Shown here piece by piece: positions 26,239 to 36,263 of a DNA stretch of 64,000 nucleotides. How positions within the stretch are numbered: position 1 is the first letter of the stretch; each line of letters starts with the position of its first letter. Below the pieces are notes generated by a model. That model did no database searches. It was given only the letters and a program-made list of their open reading frames with translations, and was not told the origin of the DNA. The position numbers and the translations under genes are program-made. The DNA is from an uncultured Clostridia bacterium (GTDB lineage: Bacteria > Bacillota > Clostridia > TANB77 > CAG-508), in contig CALXAT010000001.1 of NCBI GenBank assembly GCA_944386365.1, positions 149,028 to 213,027 of the forward strand, written 5' to 3'.

Positions 26239-28749
26239 ATGAAAAGAAAAATAAGTTTGATAATAATAGGAATACTACTTTTAATAGGAATATTATTCTT
26301 AATGCAAGGACAAGTACAAGCAGCAGATAGTGAAGGTAATTTTGTAATTGTATTAGATCCAGGACATGGTGGAACAGATCCAGGAGCCATTGCAGGAGGA
26401 ATTAGAGAAGATACTGTAAACTTTAAACTTGCTTATTATGCAAAACAAGAATTAGAACAATATGAGGGAGTTAAAGTATATTTAACGCGTTATAATGATT
26501 GCCCAACGATTTATGATAGAGTGGAAATTGCAAAGAATTATAATGCAGATTTATTAGTTAGCATGCATATTAATTCTGGCGGAGGAGGTTCTGCTAATGG
26601 TGCTGCTGTATGGGTTACACAAGATAATACAAAAATACAATATTATCAAAAAGCGGCAGAAGCAGCTAATAAAATATTAGCTAATATTAGTTATATAGGA
26701 ATTAAAAATAATGGTGTACAAACAAGAAGTGGACAACCTAACGAATGGTATAATAGCGGTGTTGTACAAGATTATTATGGAATTATAAGATATGCACAAA
26801 GAGTAGAGATGCGCTCTTTATTAGTGGAACATTGCTTTATTGACAATGCATCTGATAGAAGTCATATTAGTTCTGATGATGCTATTAAAAGGTTAGCACA
26901 AGCAGATGTCAATGGTATTGTAGAAGCATATGCATTACAAAAAAAGAATACAGGAAGCGTACCTGTAAAAACATTAAGCTTAAATATAAATGAATTGAAT
27001 ATGGAAATAACTTCAACAGATTCTCAACCAGTTTATTATTTTACACCTATTTTTACGCCAACTAATGCAACAAATCAAGGAATAGAATGGTATTCAACTG
27101 ATGCAAATACGGTTAGGGTTTATGAGGGAAAAATAAGAGCATTAAGAGAAGGAGAGGCTACTATTACAGCAATTAGTAAAAATAATCAAAGACTTGCTAC
27201 ATGCAAAGTAGTGGTGACCAAACCAGCAATTCCACTACAAAATATTTCTATAGAAAAAACGGAGCAAACATTAAGTATAAATGAAAAAACACATCTAAAT
27301 GTTAGTTTCTATCCAAATAATTGCTCAGATCAAACTTTATATTGGACATCCTCAAATCCTGATGTTGTAAGGGTATGGGATGGAGATATTAGAGGATTAA
27401 AAGAAGGTGTTTCAATTATTACAGCGACATCAAGAGCTGGAGCAAAGCAAGTAAGTTGTAAAGTGATTGTAAAAGACGATAATAAAGTTTATGTAGAACA
27501 AATTATACCAGAAAAAGAAGAATATACTATAGGCATTAATGAAGCGATTACAATTAATTATGATTATATGCCAAAAAATGCAGAAAATATAGACTTTTCA
27601 TGGACATCCTCAAATCCTGATGTTTTAAGAGTATACTGGAATCAAATAAGAGGATTAAAAGAAGGAACAGCAGAAATTATTATAAAAACACCTGAAGGAA
27701 TAACGGAAAAAAGAATTACAGTACATGTTAAAAATATTAAAGTAGAGCAAATTATACCAGAACAAGAGGAATATACAATTGAACCAAATGAAGTAATAAA
27801 TATTAATTATAGTTATCTACCAGAAAATGCAAGTAATACAGATTTTTCATGGACAGCATCAGATAGTAGTATTTTAAGTGTTTATTGGAATAAAGTAAGA
27901 GGATTGAAACCAGGAATAGCTTATGTAATTATAAGAACTCCAGATGGTTCAATTGAAAAGAGAATAAAAATAACTGTAAAATCACCATATGAAATAAAAG
28001 TGAAACCAGAACAAGAAACATACACCATTGGAATTAATGAAGCAATTGATATTAATTGTACATATACACCAAGTAATTTAACAGCGGAAGATTTTACATG
28101 GACAGCTTCAAATCCAGAAATTCTAAGCGTATATTGGGATAGAATAAGAGGATTAAAAGCAGGTACGACAGAATTGATTATAAAATCATTAGATGGAGCT
28201 TATGAAAAGAAAATAAAAATAATTGTAAAAGGAAATAGTGATATAAACACAGAAGTGAAACCAGAACAAGAAACATATACAATCGGAATTAATGAAGCAA
28301 TCAATATTAATTGTACATATACACCAAGTAATTTAACAGCAGAAGATTTTAGATGGACAGCTTCAAATCCAGAAATTCTAAGCGTATATTGGGATAGAAT
28401 AAGAGGATTAAAAGCAGGTACGACAGAATTGATTATAAAATCATTAGATGGAGCTTATGAAAAGAAAATAAAAATAATTGTTAAAGGAAATAGTGGTATA
28501 AACACAGAAGTGAACCCAGAACAAGAAACATATACAATCGGAATTAATGAAGCAATTGATATTAATTGTACGTATACACCAAGTAATTTAACAGCAGAAG
28601 ATTTTACATGGACAGCTTCAGATCCAGAAATTCTAAGCGTATATTGGGATAGAATAAGAGGATTAAAAGCAGGCACAACAGAATTGATTATAAAATCATT
28701 AGACGGAAATTATGAAAATAGAATTAAAGTAGTTGTAAAAGGAGAATAA
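26239..28749 (+). CDS. N-acetylmuramoyl-L-alanine amidase (Amidase_3) with Ig-like BIG2 repeats
   Basis: 836 residues with a signal peptide (1-30). Residues about 35-235 form an Amidase_3 domain: VLDPGHGGTDPGA with zinc-binding His, IREDTVN with zinc-binding Glu, SMHINSGG with zinc-binding His, and LVEHCFIDN with the catalytic Glu. It cleaves the MurNAc-L-Ala bond of peptidoglycan. The remaining about 590 residues are seven BIG2-like domains of about 80-85 residues with the pattern W-T-A/S-S-N/D-P-x-I/V-L-x-V and RGLKxGTxxIxIK. The last three are near-identical at the DNA level. GGGGGAAAA precedes the start. Followed closely by the glucosaminidase with the same repeats. Confidence 0.9.
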   Translation: MKRKISLIIIGILLLIGILFLMQGQVQAADSEGNFVIVLDPGHGGTDPGAIAGGIREDTVNFKLAYYAKQELEQYEGVKVYLTRYNDCPTIYDRVEIAKNYNADLLVSMHINSGGGGSANGAAVWVTQDNTKIQYYQKAAEAANKILANISYIGIKNNGVQTRSGQPNEWYNSGVVQDYYGIIRYAQRVEMRSLLVEHCFIDNASDRSHISSDDAIKRLAQADVNGIVEAYALQKKNTGSVPVKTLSLNINELNMEITSTDSQPVYYFTPIFTPTNATNQGIEWYSTDANTVRVYEGKIRALREGEATITAISKNNQRLATCKVVVTKPAIPLQNISIEKTEQTLSINEKTHLNVSFYPNNCSDQTLYWTSSNPDVVRVWDGDIRGLKEGVSIITATSRAGAKQVSCKVIVKDDNKVYVEQIIPEKEEYTIGINEAITINYDYMPKNAENIDFSWTSSNPDVLRVYWNQIRGLKEGTAEIIIKTPEGITEKRITVHVKNIKVEQIIPEQEEYTIEPNEVININYSYLPENASNTDFSWTASDSSILSVYWNKVRGLKPGIAYVIIRTPDGSIEKRIKITVKSPYEIKVKPEQETYTIGINEAIDINCTYTPSNLTAEDFTWTASNPEILSVYWDRIRGLKAGTTELIIKSLDGAYEKKIKIIVKGNSDINTEVKPEQETYTIGINEAININCTYTPSNLTAEDFRWTASNPEILSVYWDRIRGLKAGTTELIIKSLDGAYEKKIKIIVKGNSGINTEVNPEQETYTIGINEAIDINCTYTPSNLTAEDFTWTASDPEILSVYWDRIRGLKAGTTELIIKSLDGNYENRIKVVVKGE
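27991..28749 (+). repeat. Tandem 255-bp repeats in the amidase gene, three units
   Basis: The CCAGAACAAGAAACATA segment recurs at 28006, 28261 and 28516, a period of 255 bp (85 residues). Units 2 and 3 are almost identical. Copy number could change by recombination. Confidence 0.85.
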
Positions 28750-28773
28750 AACGAAAGAAAGGAATGTAATAGA

Positions 28774-31731
28774 ATGCTAATTAGTAAAAAAGCAAAAATC
28801 ATCATAATATTATTTGTTGCTTTCTGGATATATTTGTTTGCATCCAATATATCGAATGCAGCATATACAAGCTATGATGTTAATGGTATAAATGAATCAA
28901 AATATCCCGGATATAAAACTTTATTACAACAAATACAAGCACAATATCCAAATTGGAAAATCAAACTATTATATACGGGACTTGACTGGGATTATGTAAT
29001 AGAAAATGAAAGAACTGGACATGGAACATCTCCAAAAAGTTTAATATATGATACATATGATGAGGCATGGAGATGCCATGAGCCAGGATGCTATGGTGTA
29101 AAATATGATGTTTCAAAAAGATGGTATTGTGCATCAAAAGAAGCAATTGAATATATGATGGATCCAAGAAATAGTTTAGATGCAAGTTACATATTCCAAT
29201 TCCAAGATTTATCTTCATCAGTTGGAGATAGAAGTGCAATAGAAAAAATGGTTCAAGGAACTTTCTTAAATAAGGCGTCCTATATAGATGCTATTATGGA
29301 AGCAGCACAAACAGAAGGAATAAGTCCATTTCATATTGTTGCTAGAATTAAGTTAGAACAAGGCACAGATGGTTCAGGAGCTATGAATGGATATACTTAT
29401 ACAACAGAAAGTGGACAAGTTGTTACTGTATATAATTTATATAATATTAATGTTAGTGGAAATGATACAGAGGCAGGATTACTAGCAGGTGCAAAATATG
29501 CATATGAACAAGGTTGGACTTCAGCAGAGGCATCTATAAAAGGCGGTGCGAAATTTTTAAAAACAGATTACATAAGTAAGGGGCAAACGACACTTTATTT
29601 TCAAAAATATAATGTTGTTGATACTAATAATTTATTTAGTCATCAATATATGCAAAATATCCGAGCTGCTAACGATGAAGGAAATATCATGTATCAAGGG
29701 TATAAGGATGCAGGAATATTAAATAGTACATTTGAGTTTACAATACCAGTTTATGAAAATATGCCATCTGTAGCATGCCCAAGACCAAAATATGTGAAGG
29801 TAGAAAGTATTCAAACAGAATGCGAAGAATATACAATAGGAATTGATGAACCAATAACCATCAATTATTCATATTTACCAAGCAATGCAACTAACACAGA
29901 CTTTACATGGACATCATCAAATCCAGATGTTTTAAGAGTATATTGGAATCAAATAAGAGGCTTAAAAGAAGGAACGGCAGAAATTATTATAAAAACTTCA
30001 GATGGTTCAGTTGAAAAACGTGTAAAAGTACATGTAAAACCAAAAGTAACAGAAATAGTTCCAGAATATGAGGAATATACAATCGGTGTAAATGAAGTAA
30101 TTGATATTAATTATACATACTTACCAAGCAATGCGATCAATACAGATTTTTCATGGACAGCATCAGACTCAAGTATTTTAAGTGTATATTGGAACAAGGT
30201 AAGAGGATTGAAACCAGGAACGGCATATGTTATTGTAAAGACACCAGATGGTTCAGTTGAAAAGAAAATTAAAATAACCGTAATAAGTAATACTACATCA
30301 GATATAAAAGTAACACCAAAGAAAGATACATATACAATAGTTGAAAATGAAGCAATGGATATTAATTGTACATATACACCAAGTAATTTAACAGCAGAAG
30401 ATTTTACATGGACAGCATCAGATTCAAGTATTTTAAGTGTATACTGGAATAGAGTTAGAGGATTAAAACCAGGAACAGCATATATAATTGTAAAATCATT
30501 AGATGGAAGTTATGAGACAAAAATAAAAGTAGTAGTACAAGAAGATACAACTATAAAAGTAACACCAGAGAAAGATACATATACAATAGTTGAAAATGAA
30601 GCAATGGATATTAATTGTAAATATAATCCAAGTAATTTAACAGCAGAAGACTTTACATGGACAGCATCAGATTCAAGTATTTTAAGTGTATACTGGAATA
30701 GAGTTAGAGGATTAAAACCAGGAACAGCATATATAATTGTAAAATCATTAGATGGAAGTTATGAGACAAGAATAAAAGTAGTAGTACAAGAAGATACAAC
30801 TATAAAAGTAACACCAAAGAAAGATACATATACAATAATTGAAAATGAAGCAATGGATATTAATTGTACATATACACCAAGTAATTTAACAGCAGAAGAT
30901 TTTACATGGACAGCATCAGATTCAAGTATTTTAAGTGTATACTGGAATAGAGTTAGAGGATTAAAACCAGGAACAGCATATATAATTGTAAAATCATTAG
31001 ATGGAAGTTATGAGACAAGAATAAAAGTAGTAGTACAAGAAGATACAACTATAAAAGTAACACCAAAGAAAGATACATATACAATAATTGAAAATGAAGC
31101 AATGGATATTAATTGTACATATACACCAAGTAATTTAACAGCAGAAGATTTTACATGGACAGCATCAGATTCAAGTATTTTAAGTGTATACTGGAATAGA
31201 GTTAGAGGATTAAAACCAGGAACAGCATATATAATTGTAAAATCATTAGATGGAAGTTATGAGACAAGAATAAAAGTAGTAGTACAAGAAGATACAACTA
31301 TAAAAGTAACACCAAAGAAAGATACATATACAATAATTGAAAATGAAGCAATGGATATTAATTGTACATATACACCAAGTAATTTAACAGCAGAAGATTT
31401 TACATGGACAGCATCAGATTCAAGTATTTTAAGTGTATACTGGAATAGAGTTAGAGGATTAAAACCAGGAACAGCATATATAATTGTAAAATCATTAGAT
31501 GGAAGTTATGAGACAAAAATAAAAGTAGTAGTACAAAAAAATACAAAGACTACAATACAAAAACAACAAGTTTATAGTATACCAGAGGAAAATACAAATA
31601 CTAAAAAAGAAATAGTAAATACAACAACTAATAAAAACACATTGAATGAAAGCATAAATGAAACTAAAGAATCTGAAAGTATAAAAAATGAGACCAATAC
31701 ATCAGTTGAAAATAAATCTATAGAAGAATAA
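28774..31731 (+). CDS. N-acetylglucosaminidase-type wall hydrolase with BIG2-like repeats
   Basis: 985 residues. Signal peptide or anchor at 1-32. The catalytic region at about 150-325 is glucosaminidase-like (GH73/LytB type): EGISPFHIVARIKLEQGTDG with the likely catalytic Glu in KLEQG, then NLYNINVSGND and a YEQGWTSAEASIKGGA segment. Residues about 345-920 are seven Ig-like repeats of the kind in the amidase. The C-terminal about 60 residues are Asn/Thr/Glu/Lys-rich with no sortase motif. It likely trims glycan strands together with the amidase. The repeat block has five nearly identical 249-bp units, extending or shortening the stalk. Confidence 0.88.
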   Translation: MLISKKAKIIIILFVAFWIYLFASNISNAAYTSYDVNGINESKYPGYKTLLQQIQAQYPNWKIKLLYTGLDWDYVIENERTGHGTSPKSLIYDTYDEAWRCHEPGCYGVKYDVSKRWYCASKEAIEYMMDPRNSLDASYIFQFQDLSSSVGDRSAIEKMVQGTFLNKASYIDAIMEAAQTEGISPFHIVARIKLEQGTDGSGAMNGYTYTTESGQVVTVYNLYNINVSGNDTEAGLLAGAKYAYEQGWTSAEASIKGGAKFLKTDYISKGQTTLYFQKYNVVDTNNLFSHQYMQNIRAANDEGNIMYQGYKDAGILNSTFEFTIPVYENMPSVACPRPKYVKVESIQTECEEYTIGIDEPITINYSYLPSNATNTDFTWTSSNPDVLRVYWNQIRGLKEGTAEIIIKTSDGSVEKRVKVHVKPKVTEIVPEYEEYTIGVNEVIDINYTYLPSNAINTDFSWTASDSSILSVYWNKVRGLKPGTAYVIVKTPDGSVEKKIKITVISNTTSDIKVTPKKDTYTIVENEAMDINCTYTPSNLTAEDFTWTASDSSILSVYWNRVRGLKPGTAYIIVKSLDGSYETKIKVVVQEDTTIKVTPEKDTYTIVENEAMDINCKYNPSNLTAEDFTWTASDSSILSVYWNRVRGLKPGTAYIIVKSLDGSYETRIKVVVQEDTTIKVTPKKDTYTIIENEAMDINCTYTPSNLTAEDFTWTASDSSILSVYWNRVRGLKPGTAYIIVKSLDGSYETRIKVVVQEDTTIKVTPKKDTYTIIENEAMDINCTYTPSNLTAEDFTWTASDSSILSVYWNRVRGLKPGTAYIIVKSLDGSYETRIKVVVQEDTTIKVTPKKDTYTIIENEAMDINCTYTPSNLTAEDFTWTASDSSILSVYWNRVRGLKPGTAYIIVKSLDGSYETKIKVVVQKNTKTTIQKQQVYSIPEENTNTKKEIVNTTTNKNTLNESINETKESESIKNETNTSVENKSIEE
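30301..31540 (+). repeat. Five near-identical 249-bp tandem repeats in the glucosaminidase gene
   Basis: GAAGATACAACTATAAAAGT recurs at 30541, 30790, 31039 and 31288, exactly 249 bp (83 codons) apart; a first unit starts near 30301. Units differ by only a few bases, so the array was made or homogenised recently and is prone to expansion and contraction without loss of frame. Confidence 0.92.
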
Positions 31732-31736
31732 GAAAT

Positions 31737-31779
31737 AAAAGACTTTAGAAAATATAAATACGTTTTCTAAAGTCTTTTA
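31737..31779 (+). terminator. Intrinsic terminator after the wall hydrolases
   Basis: AAAAGACTTTAGAAAA pairs perfectly with TTTTCTAAAGTCTTTT across a ten-base loop. Confidence 0.9.
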
Positions 31780-31825
31780 TTAAAAAATATTTGATTTATC
31801 ATGCTTAATTATATTTTTTAAATTA

Positions 31826-31854
31826 TTGTAAAAAGAAAATAGATATGATAAAAT
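31826..31854 (+). promoter_or_regulatory. Promoter of the pyruvyltransferase/MFS pair
   Basis: TTGTAA, 17-base spacer, TAAAAT at 31849-31854, 60 bases before the start codon. Confidence 0.55.
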
Positions 31855-31913
31855 CAATTGGAATAATAAATGAGATTTTATAAATAGTGTTGAAATAAAA
31901 GGAGATAAAATTT

Positions 31914-32975
31914 ATGAAAAAGAAAGTGTTATTATTTGGTTATTCTAGAGCTAATCTAGGGGATGATTTATTTGTATATATATTAGCTAAGAGGTATGAA
32001 GAAATAACTTTTTATATACATATAAAGGATGAAAAATTTAAAAAACCATTTAAAAACTTATTAAATGTAGAATGTTTAGATACAGATAGAGATGTTCAGT
32101 TAATTAATTTAGAAGATTTTGATGCGTTTATTTATATTGGCGGTTCTATTTTTATGGAGTCAGATTACTCAAAAGGGGAAGTTTTAGAGTTTACAAAATT
32201 GGCTAAAAAATGTAAGGAGAATAACAAACCTCTTTTCTATATGACATGTAATTTTGGACCATATTATACAAAAGAATATGTTGAAAATGCAAGAAAGCTA
32301 TTTGAACTTTGTGAGGGTGTTTGTTTTAGAGATAAGGCATCTTATAATTTATTTTCTGATATAAAAAATGTATCATATGCACCAGATGTTGTGTTATCTT
32401 ATGATTTTTCTAATTTAATGAAAAGGAAATCATTTAGAAGTGTTGGAATTTCAGTTATAGATTTAGAAATAAGAGACAAACTAAAGAAAAAAGAAGCTAT
32501 CTATAATGATTATATAAAAAGAATTATTGTAAAATTTGCTAAAAGGGGATATAGAGTAAATTTAATATCTTTTTGTGCTGAAGAGAATGATGAGAAAGCA
32601 ATAGAAAAAATCATGACATTAGTACCAGAAAAATATAAAAATAGGATTAAAACAATTCAATATACAGGAGATTTAGAAGAATTTATAAAAAAATATAGCC
32701 AAATGAAATATATGGTTTGCACTAGATTTCATTCAATGATATTATCTATTTTAATGGGACAAAAAATATATAATTTAGCTTATAACCAAAAAACAAACAA
32801 TGCGTTAAACGATTTAGGAGTGGAATTGAAAATAGACAATATAGATAAAATAGAATATGATATAAGATTAAAAACAAAGGATTTTAAAAAGTTAAAGAAA
32901 AAGAAAATAAAAGAATTACAAAAAGAAGCTCAAAATCAATTTGCAGCATTTGAAAAATGGATGAATAAAAATTAG
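31914..32975 (+). CDS. Polysaccharide pyruvyl transferase family protein
   Basis: 353 residues. FGYSRANLGDDLFVYILAKR at the N-terminus is the nucleotide/PEP-side glycine motif of the CsaB/WcaK-like family. IYIGGSIFMES follows at about 75, and CTRFHSMILSILMG near 270 holds the conserved Arg-x-His. GT-B-like fold. Family members add pyruvate ketals to wall polysaccharide sugars from PEP, allowing S-layer-homology proteins to bind. Some relatives lack that activity, so the substrate is unproven. AAAGGAG precedes the ATG. Its proximity to the glycan operon supports a role in modifying the same polymer. Confidence 0.8.
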   Translation: MKKKVLLFGYSRANLGDDLFVYILAKRYEEITFYIHIKDEKFKKPFKNLLNVECLDTDRDVQLINLEDFDAFIYIGGSIFMESDYSKGEVLEFTKLAKKCKENNKPLFYMTCNFGPYYTKEYVENARKLFELCEGVCFRDKASYNLFSDIKNVSYAPDVVLSYDFSNLMKRKSFRSVGISVIDLEIRDKLKKKEAIYNDYIKRIIVKFAKRGYRVNLISFCAEENDEKAIEKIMTLVPEKYKNRIKTIQYTGDLEEFIKKYSQMKYMVCTRFHSMILSILMGQKIYNLAYNQKTNNALNDLGVELKIDNIDKIEYDIRLKTKDFKKLKKKKIKELQKEAQNQFAAFEKWMNKN

Positions 32976-33024
32976 TTTTATAAAAGTATTTGGCAGGATG
33001 CATTTATTTGAGAGGAGAAAAGAG

Positions 33025-34323
33025 TTGAATACAAAGGAAAAATTAATTAGACACAAAAAGAAAAATGTTAGACTATTCCCATTGTATAAAATGGTATCAT
33101 GGGACTTATTATTCTATTATCCAATTATATTTTTATTTCTAACACAGGTAAAAGGTTTTTCAGCGGCACAAGTATTATTTTCTGATGCATTTTACACTTT
33201 GTCAAATACTTTATGGCAAATACCAGTAACCAGGTTAGTAGATAGAGTGGGTAAGAAAAATTCATTAATTGTTGGAAATATATTATATGCATTAAGTATA
33301 TTTTTAATGATTTTTATGCAGGAATATTATGAATTATTAATTATACAATTTATATATGCTTTAGGATATTCTATAAAAGAAATATGTGAAGCAAATATAT
33401 TATACGATTCTTTACCAGGAAGCAGTAAAAGAGGAAAAGTATTTTCTACAATAGATGGAAAATCCTCTTCTTACTTCTATATATTTGAAGCAATTGCATC
33501 TGCAATTGCTGGGTTTACATTTGTTATAAATGGATATATACCTATGGTTTTATGTTTTATTTGTTGTACAACAGCAACAATATTATCCTTTAAATTTAGA
33601 CATACCTCTATTGTACAAAACAAAATAGAGCCAATTAAATTTGGGGAATATATGGAACAATTAAAGACTTCTTTTAAATATTTTTTAAAATCAAAAAGAA
33701 TTCGTTCATTAATTATGTTTAACGCATTACTTATGGGAACCATAACCGGAATTGTCAATTTAAGAAGTAGTATGCTAAATGAGATAAAAGTACCGGAACA
33801 ATATTTTGGAATTATATTTGCTATTTTACAGATGGTTGCAGCAATTTCTACTAGAAATACAGAAAAAATACAAGAAAACTTTAAAAATAAAACACTAGCG
33901 TGGTTAGGAATACCAACAGTAGTATCTTGTATTATTATAGGTTTTATAGGACAAGATGAACTTTCAAAATCTTCATTAATATTAATTGTTATCTTATTTG
34001 CTATTCAATATGCTATAAAAGGACCATATATAGGATTAATTACAAGATATTTGAATAATTTTACAAATAAAAATATACGTCCTAAAATATCAGCCTTAAG
34101 ATATTTGACAGCTAATTTAGCCACAGCTGTTATATCCTTAATTTGTTCAGGATTGTTAGCGATTACAACAACGGCCAATACATTTATTATTATAGGATGT
34201 ATAACAACAATAGGTGTTGTACTATTATTAGATTACATGAAAGATAAAGTAGGACTAAAACCAGAAGAATATACAGAAGAAGATATTCGATATAGTATAA
34301 ATAGACCAGAGAAAACACAATAG
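33025..34323 (+). CDS. MFS family transporter
   Basis: About 432 residues and 12 hydrophobic helices. The first helix pair is followed by TRLVDRVGKKNSLIVGN, the loop 2-3 MFS motif. I place the start at TTG 33025 because AGAGGAG (33011-33017) is well spaced for it; ATG 32998 would add nine residues with GGCAGG directly abutting. Export or uptake of a small molecule by proton coupling is the family role; the substrate cannot be told. It lies about 50 bases after the pyruvyltransferase and is probably cotranscribed. Confidence 0.8.
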   Translation: MNTKEKLIRHKKKNVRLFPLYKMVSWDLLFYYPIIFLFLTQVKGFSAAQVLFSDAFYTLSNTLWQIPVTRLVDRVGKKNSLIVGNILYALSIFLMIFMQEYYELLIIQFIYALGYSIKEICEANILYDSLPGSSKRGKVFSTIDGKSSSYFYIFEAIASAIAGFTFVINGYIPMVLCFICCTTATILSFKFRHTSIVQNKIEPIKFGEYMEQLKTSFKYFLKSKRIRSLIMFNALLMGTITGIVNLRSSMLNEIKVPEQYFGIIFAILQMVAAISTRNTEKIQENFKNKTLAWLGIPTVVSCIIIGFIGQDELSKSSLILIVILFAIQYAIKGPYIGLITRYLNNFTNKNIRPKISALRYLTANLATAVISLICSGLLAITTTANTFIIIGCITTIGVVLLLDYMKDKVGLKPEEYTEEDIRYSINRPEKTQ

Positions 34324-34333
34324 CATGGTAATT

Positions 34334-34376
34334 AAAAACTCTTTCTTTAATAAGATTGATTAAAGAAGGAGTTTTA
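34334..34376 (+). terminator. Intrinsic terminator
   Basis: AAAACTC-TTTCTTTAAT pairs with ATTAAAGAA-GGAGTTTT, ending the MFS transcript. Confidence 0.8.
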
Positions 34377-34397
34377 ATGTTATAAAAATAAAAAAAT

Positions 34398-34426
34398 TTG
34401 ACGAATTCAATAAAAGTACATATAAT
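34398..34426 (+). promoter_or_regulatory. Strong sigma-A type promoter
   Basis: TTGACG, 17-base spacer, TATAAT at 34421-34426, upstream of the phosphoesterase gene. Confidence 0.75.
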
Positions 34427-34501
34427 GTTTGTAGATAAAAAATGTAAAAGAAATAAAGATAGATTCAAAAGTATGAAATATATCATAAAGGAGTAAATAT
34501 T

Positions 34502-35341
34502 ATGAGAATTGCCATTATTTCGGATATTCATGGAAATTTAGAAGCATTAAAAGCTACTTTAAAGGATATAGAAAAGAGGAAGATAGATAAGATTATATGC
34601 TTAGGCGATATTATTGCAAAAGGAAATCATTCAGCAGAATGTTTAAAATTGGTAAAAGAAAAATGTGACATCATTATACGTGGAAATTGTGACAGACATT
34701 TTTCTGAGACCAATCATGATATGGATAAGATGTCTGAGATAGAAAGAAAACGATTAGAATGGAATCAAAGTTTATTAACTCAAGAACAAATGAAGTGGTT
34801 AAATGCATTACCATTTTCTTATGAATTTATGCTAAATGGAAGTTTAGTTAGGCTATTTCATGCTACGCCATGGATAGATAAAGAACCAATCGTCAATGAA
34901 AATCATATTCAAACAAAATATAAAATGTTTTTACCAACAGAAAAAACGATATCACAAAAAAAGGCAGATATTGTAATTTATGGACATATTCATCATCCTT
35001 TTTTAGATAAGATATATAATAGAACCTTAATTAATGTAGGAAGTGTAGGATTTTCTTTTGATGTTATTAGAAACAAAGAAAAAGATGCCAATGTATTAGA
35101 AACAACGGTAGCAAATTATTTTATCCTAGAAGGAGATTATGGATCAAAAGAGTATACAGAAAATGGAATATCTTTTGAATTTAGAAGAGTTAGATATGAT
35201 ATAGAAAAAGAATTGAATTGTAAAACAGATAATCCAGAAAAAAATACGTATGGATATGAAATTAGAAATGGTATGTATGGAAATATGCAAAAAATTAATG
35301 ACAATTTTAGAAAATTAGGGGTAGATGTAGATAAGTTTTAA
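34502..35341 (+). CDS. Metallophosphoesterase (YfcE/ApaH-like)
   Basis: 279 residues. The calcineurin-like metal site is complete: ISDIHGN (D-x-H), LGDIIAKG (GD), RGNCD (GN..D), YGHIHHPF (GH-x-H) and NVGSVG. Such proteins hydrolyse phosphodiesters or phosphomonoesters with two metals, often Mn. The C-terminal about 80 residues extend beyond the core. AAAGGAG lies before the ATG. Cytoplasmic. The true substrate is unknown. The next gene begins 22 bases later. Confidence 0.85.
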   Translation: MRIAIISDIHGNLEALKATLKDIEKRKIDKIICLGDIIAKGNHSAECLKLVKEKCDIIIRGNCDRHFSETNHDMDKMSEIERKRLEWNQSLLTQEQMKWLNALPFSYEFMLNGSLVRLFHATPWIDKEPIVNENHIQTKYKMFLPTEKTISQKKADIVIYGHIHHPFLDKIYNRTLINVGSVGFSFDVIRNKEKDANVLETTVANYFILEGDYGSKEYTENGISFEFRRVRYDIEKELNCKTDNPEKNTYGYEIRNGMYGNMQKINDNFRKLGVDVDKF

Positions 35342-35363
35342 ATCCTTAAAAAGGGAGATAGCT

Positions 35364-36179
35364 ATGGAAGAAAATAAGAAATTACCATCATTGCAAACAA
35401 TATTTCTTGTTATTAATGTAATTTTATTTGTTATAATACTTATTTTTTCAACGTATACACTAAGATATACTGGACAATATGAACTATATATCAATAAAGA
35501 CAATAAGAATACAGTTTCTTCTTATATAGGTGAAGAACATTTACAAAAAGATAGTGCAGTAAAGAAAGTTATATATCGAGAAGTTTGGGATGATCATGAA
35601 TATATCATATATTATGAAAATGGAGAAGAGGAAACTTTATTTTTAGATAATATTCCTTGGGAAAACAATTTGATAAAAGAAGAGGGAATATATATACCTT
35701 TAAAAAATTTTGGGATTATTTTTATATTTATTATCCTTATGATACTTAACACAATAAAAATAAGAAAAATAGGAAAGAAAGAAAAAAGTCGACTTATATG
35801 TGGGAATATTTCTATTATGACGATTTTAACAATTTTTCTAATGGTATTTTGTAATTTTGTATTTGCGTTAAGTACACCTTTTCTCATGATTCCTGTATCT
35901 GTAATTCTGGTATTTGGTGGAGCAGGTGTTATTGGTTTTATTAGTTATTTTATAGAAAGAAAAAAGGTAGTTGATAAATCATTAGGAAACTTTTTTAAGA
36001 TATTGTTTGTAAATTACATATTACTTTTTGCAATATATGGAATATATCTGATTTCCTGGGCAGGAATGAATATACTAGCTTTTGATGTAATAATATTTAT
36101 GTTATTGATAGCAGGAGAAACCATTTTAGGGTATATCATTGGAAGAGGAATACATATACTGATTCACAATAGAAAATGA
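35364..36179 (+). CDS. Multi-pass membrane protein of unknown function
   Basis: 271 residues. Helix 1 at about 12-32, then an outside domain of about 70 residues rich in acidic and Tyr residues, then about five to six helices from residue 115 to the end. No family recognised. AAAGGGAGATAG precedes the ATG. Probably cotranscribed with the phosphoesterase. Confidence 0.6.
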   Translation: MEENKKLPSLQTIFLVINVILFVIILIFSTYTLRYTGQYELYINKDNKNTVSSYIGEEHLQKDSAVKKVIYREVWDDHEYIIYYENGEEETLFLDNIPWENNLIKEEGIYIPLKNFGIIFIFIILMILNTIKIRKIGKKEKSRLICGNISIMTILTIFLMVFCNFVFALSTPFLMIPVSVILVFGGAGVIGFISYFIERKKVVDKSLGNFFKILFVNYILLFAIYGIYLISWAGMNILAFDVIIFMLLIAGETILGYIIGRGIHILIHNRK

Positions 36180-36205
36180 AATCATGAAATATTAACAAAA
36201 ATATA

Positions 36206-36234
36206 TTGGAAAATACACATTTTTTTGTTAAACT
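36206..36234 (+). promoter_or_regulatory. Possible promoter before the GNAT gene
   Basis: TTGGAA, 17-base spacer, TAAACT. Moderate match. Confidence 0.35.
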
Positions 36235-36263
36235 AAAGAAAACAAAGGAAAAGGTGATTGAAT

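Noticed and set aside
30301..31540. CRISPR-like array
   Set aside because: The repeats are 249 bp, contiguous and coding; there are no unique spacers or cas genes.
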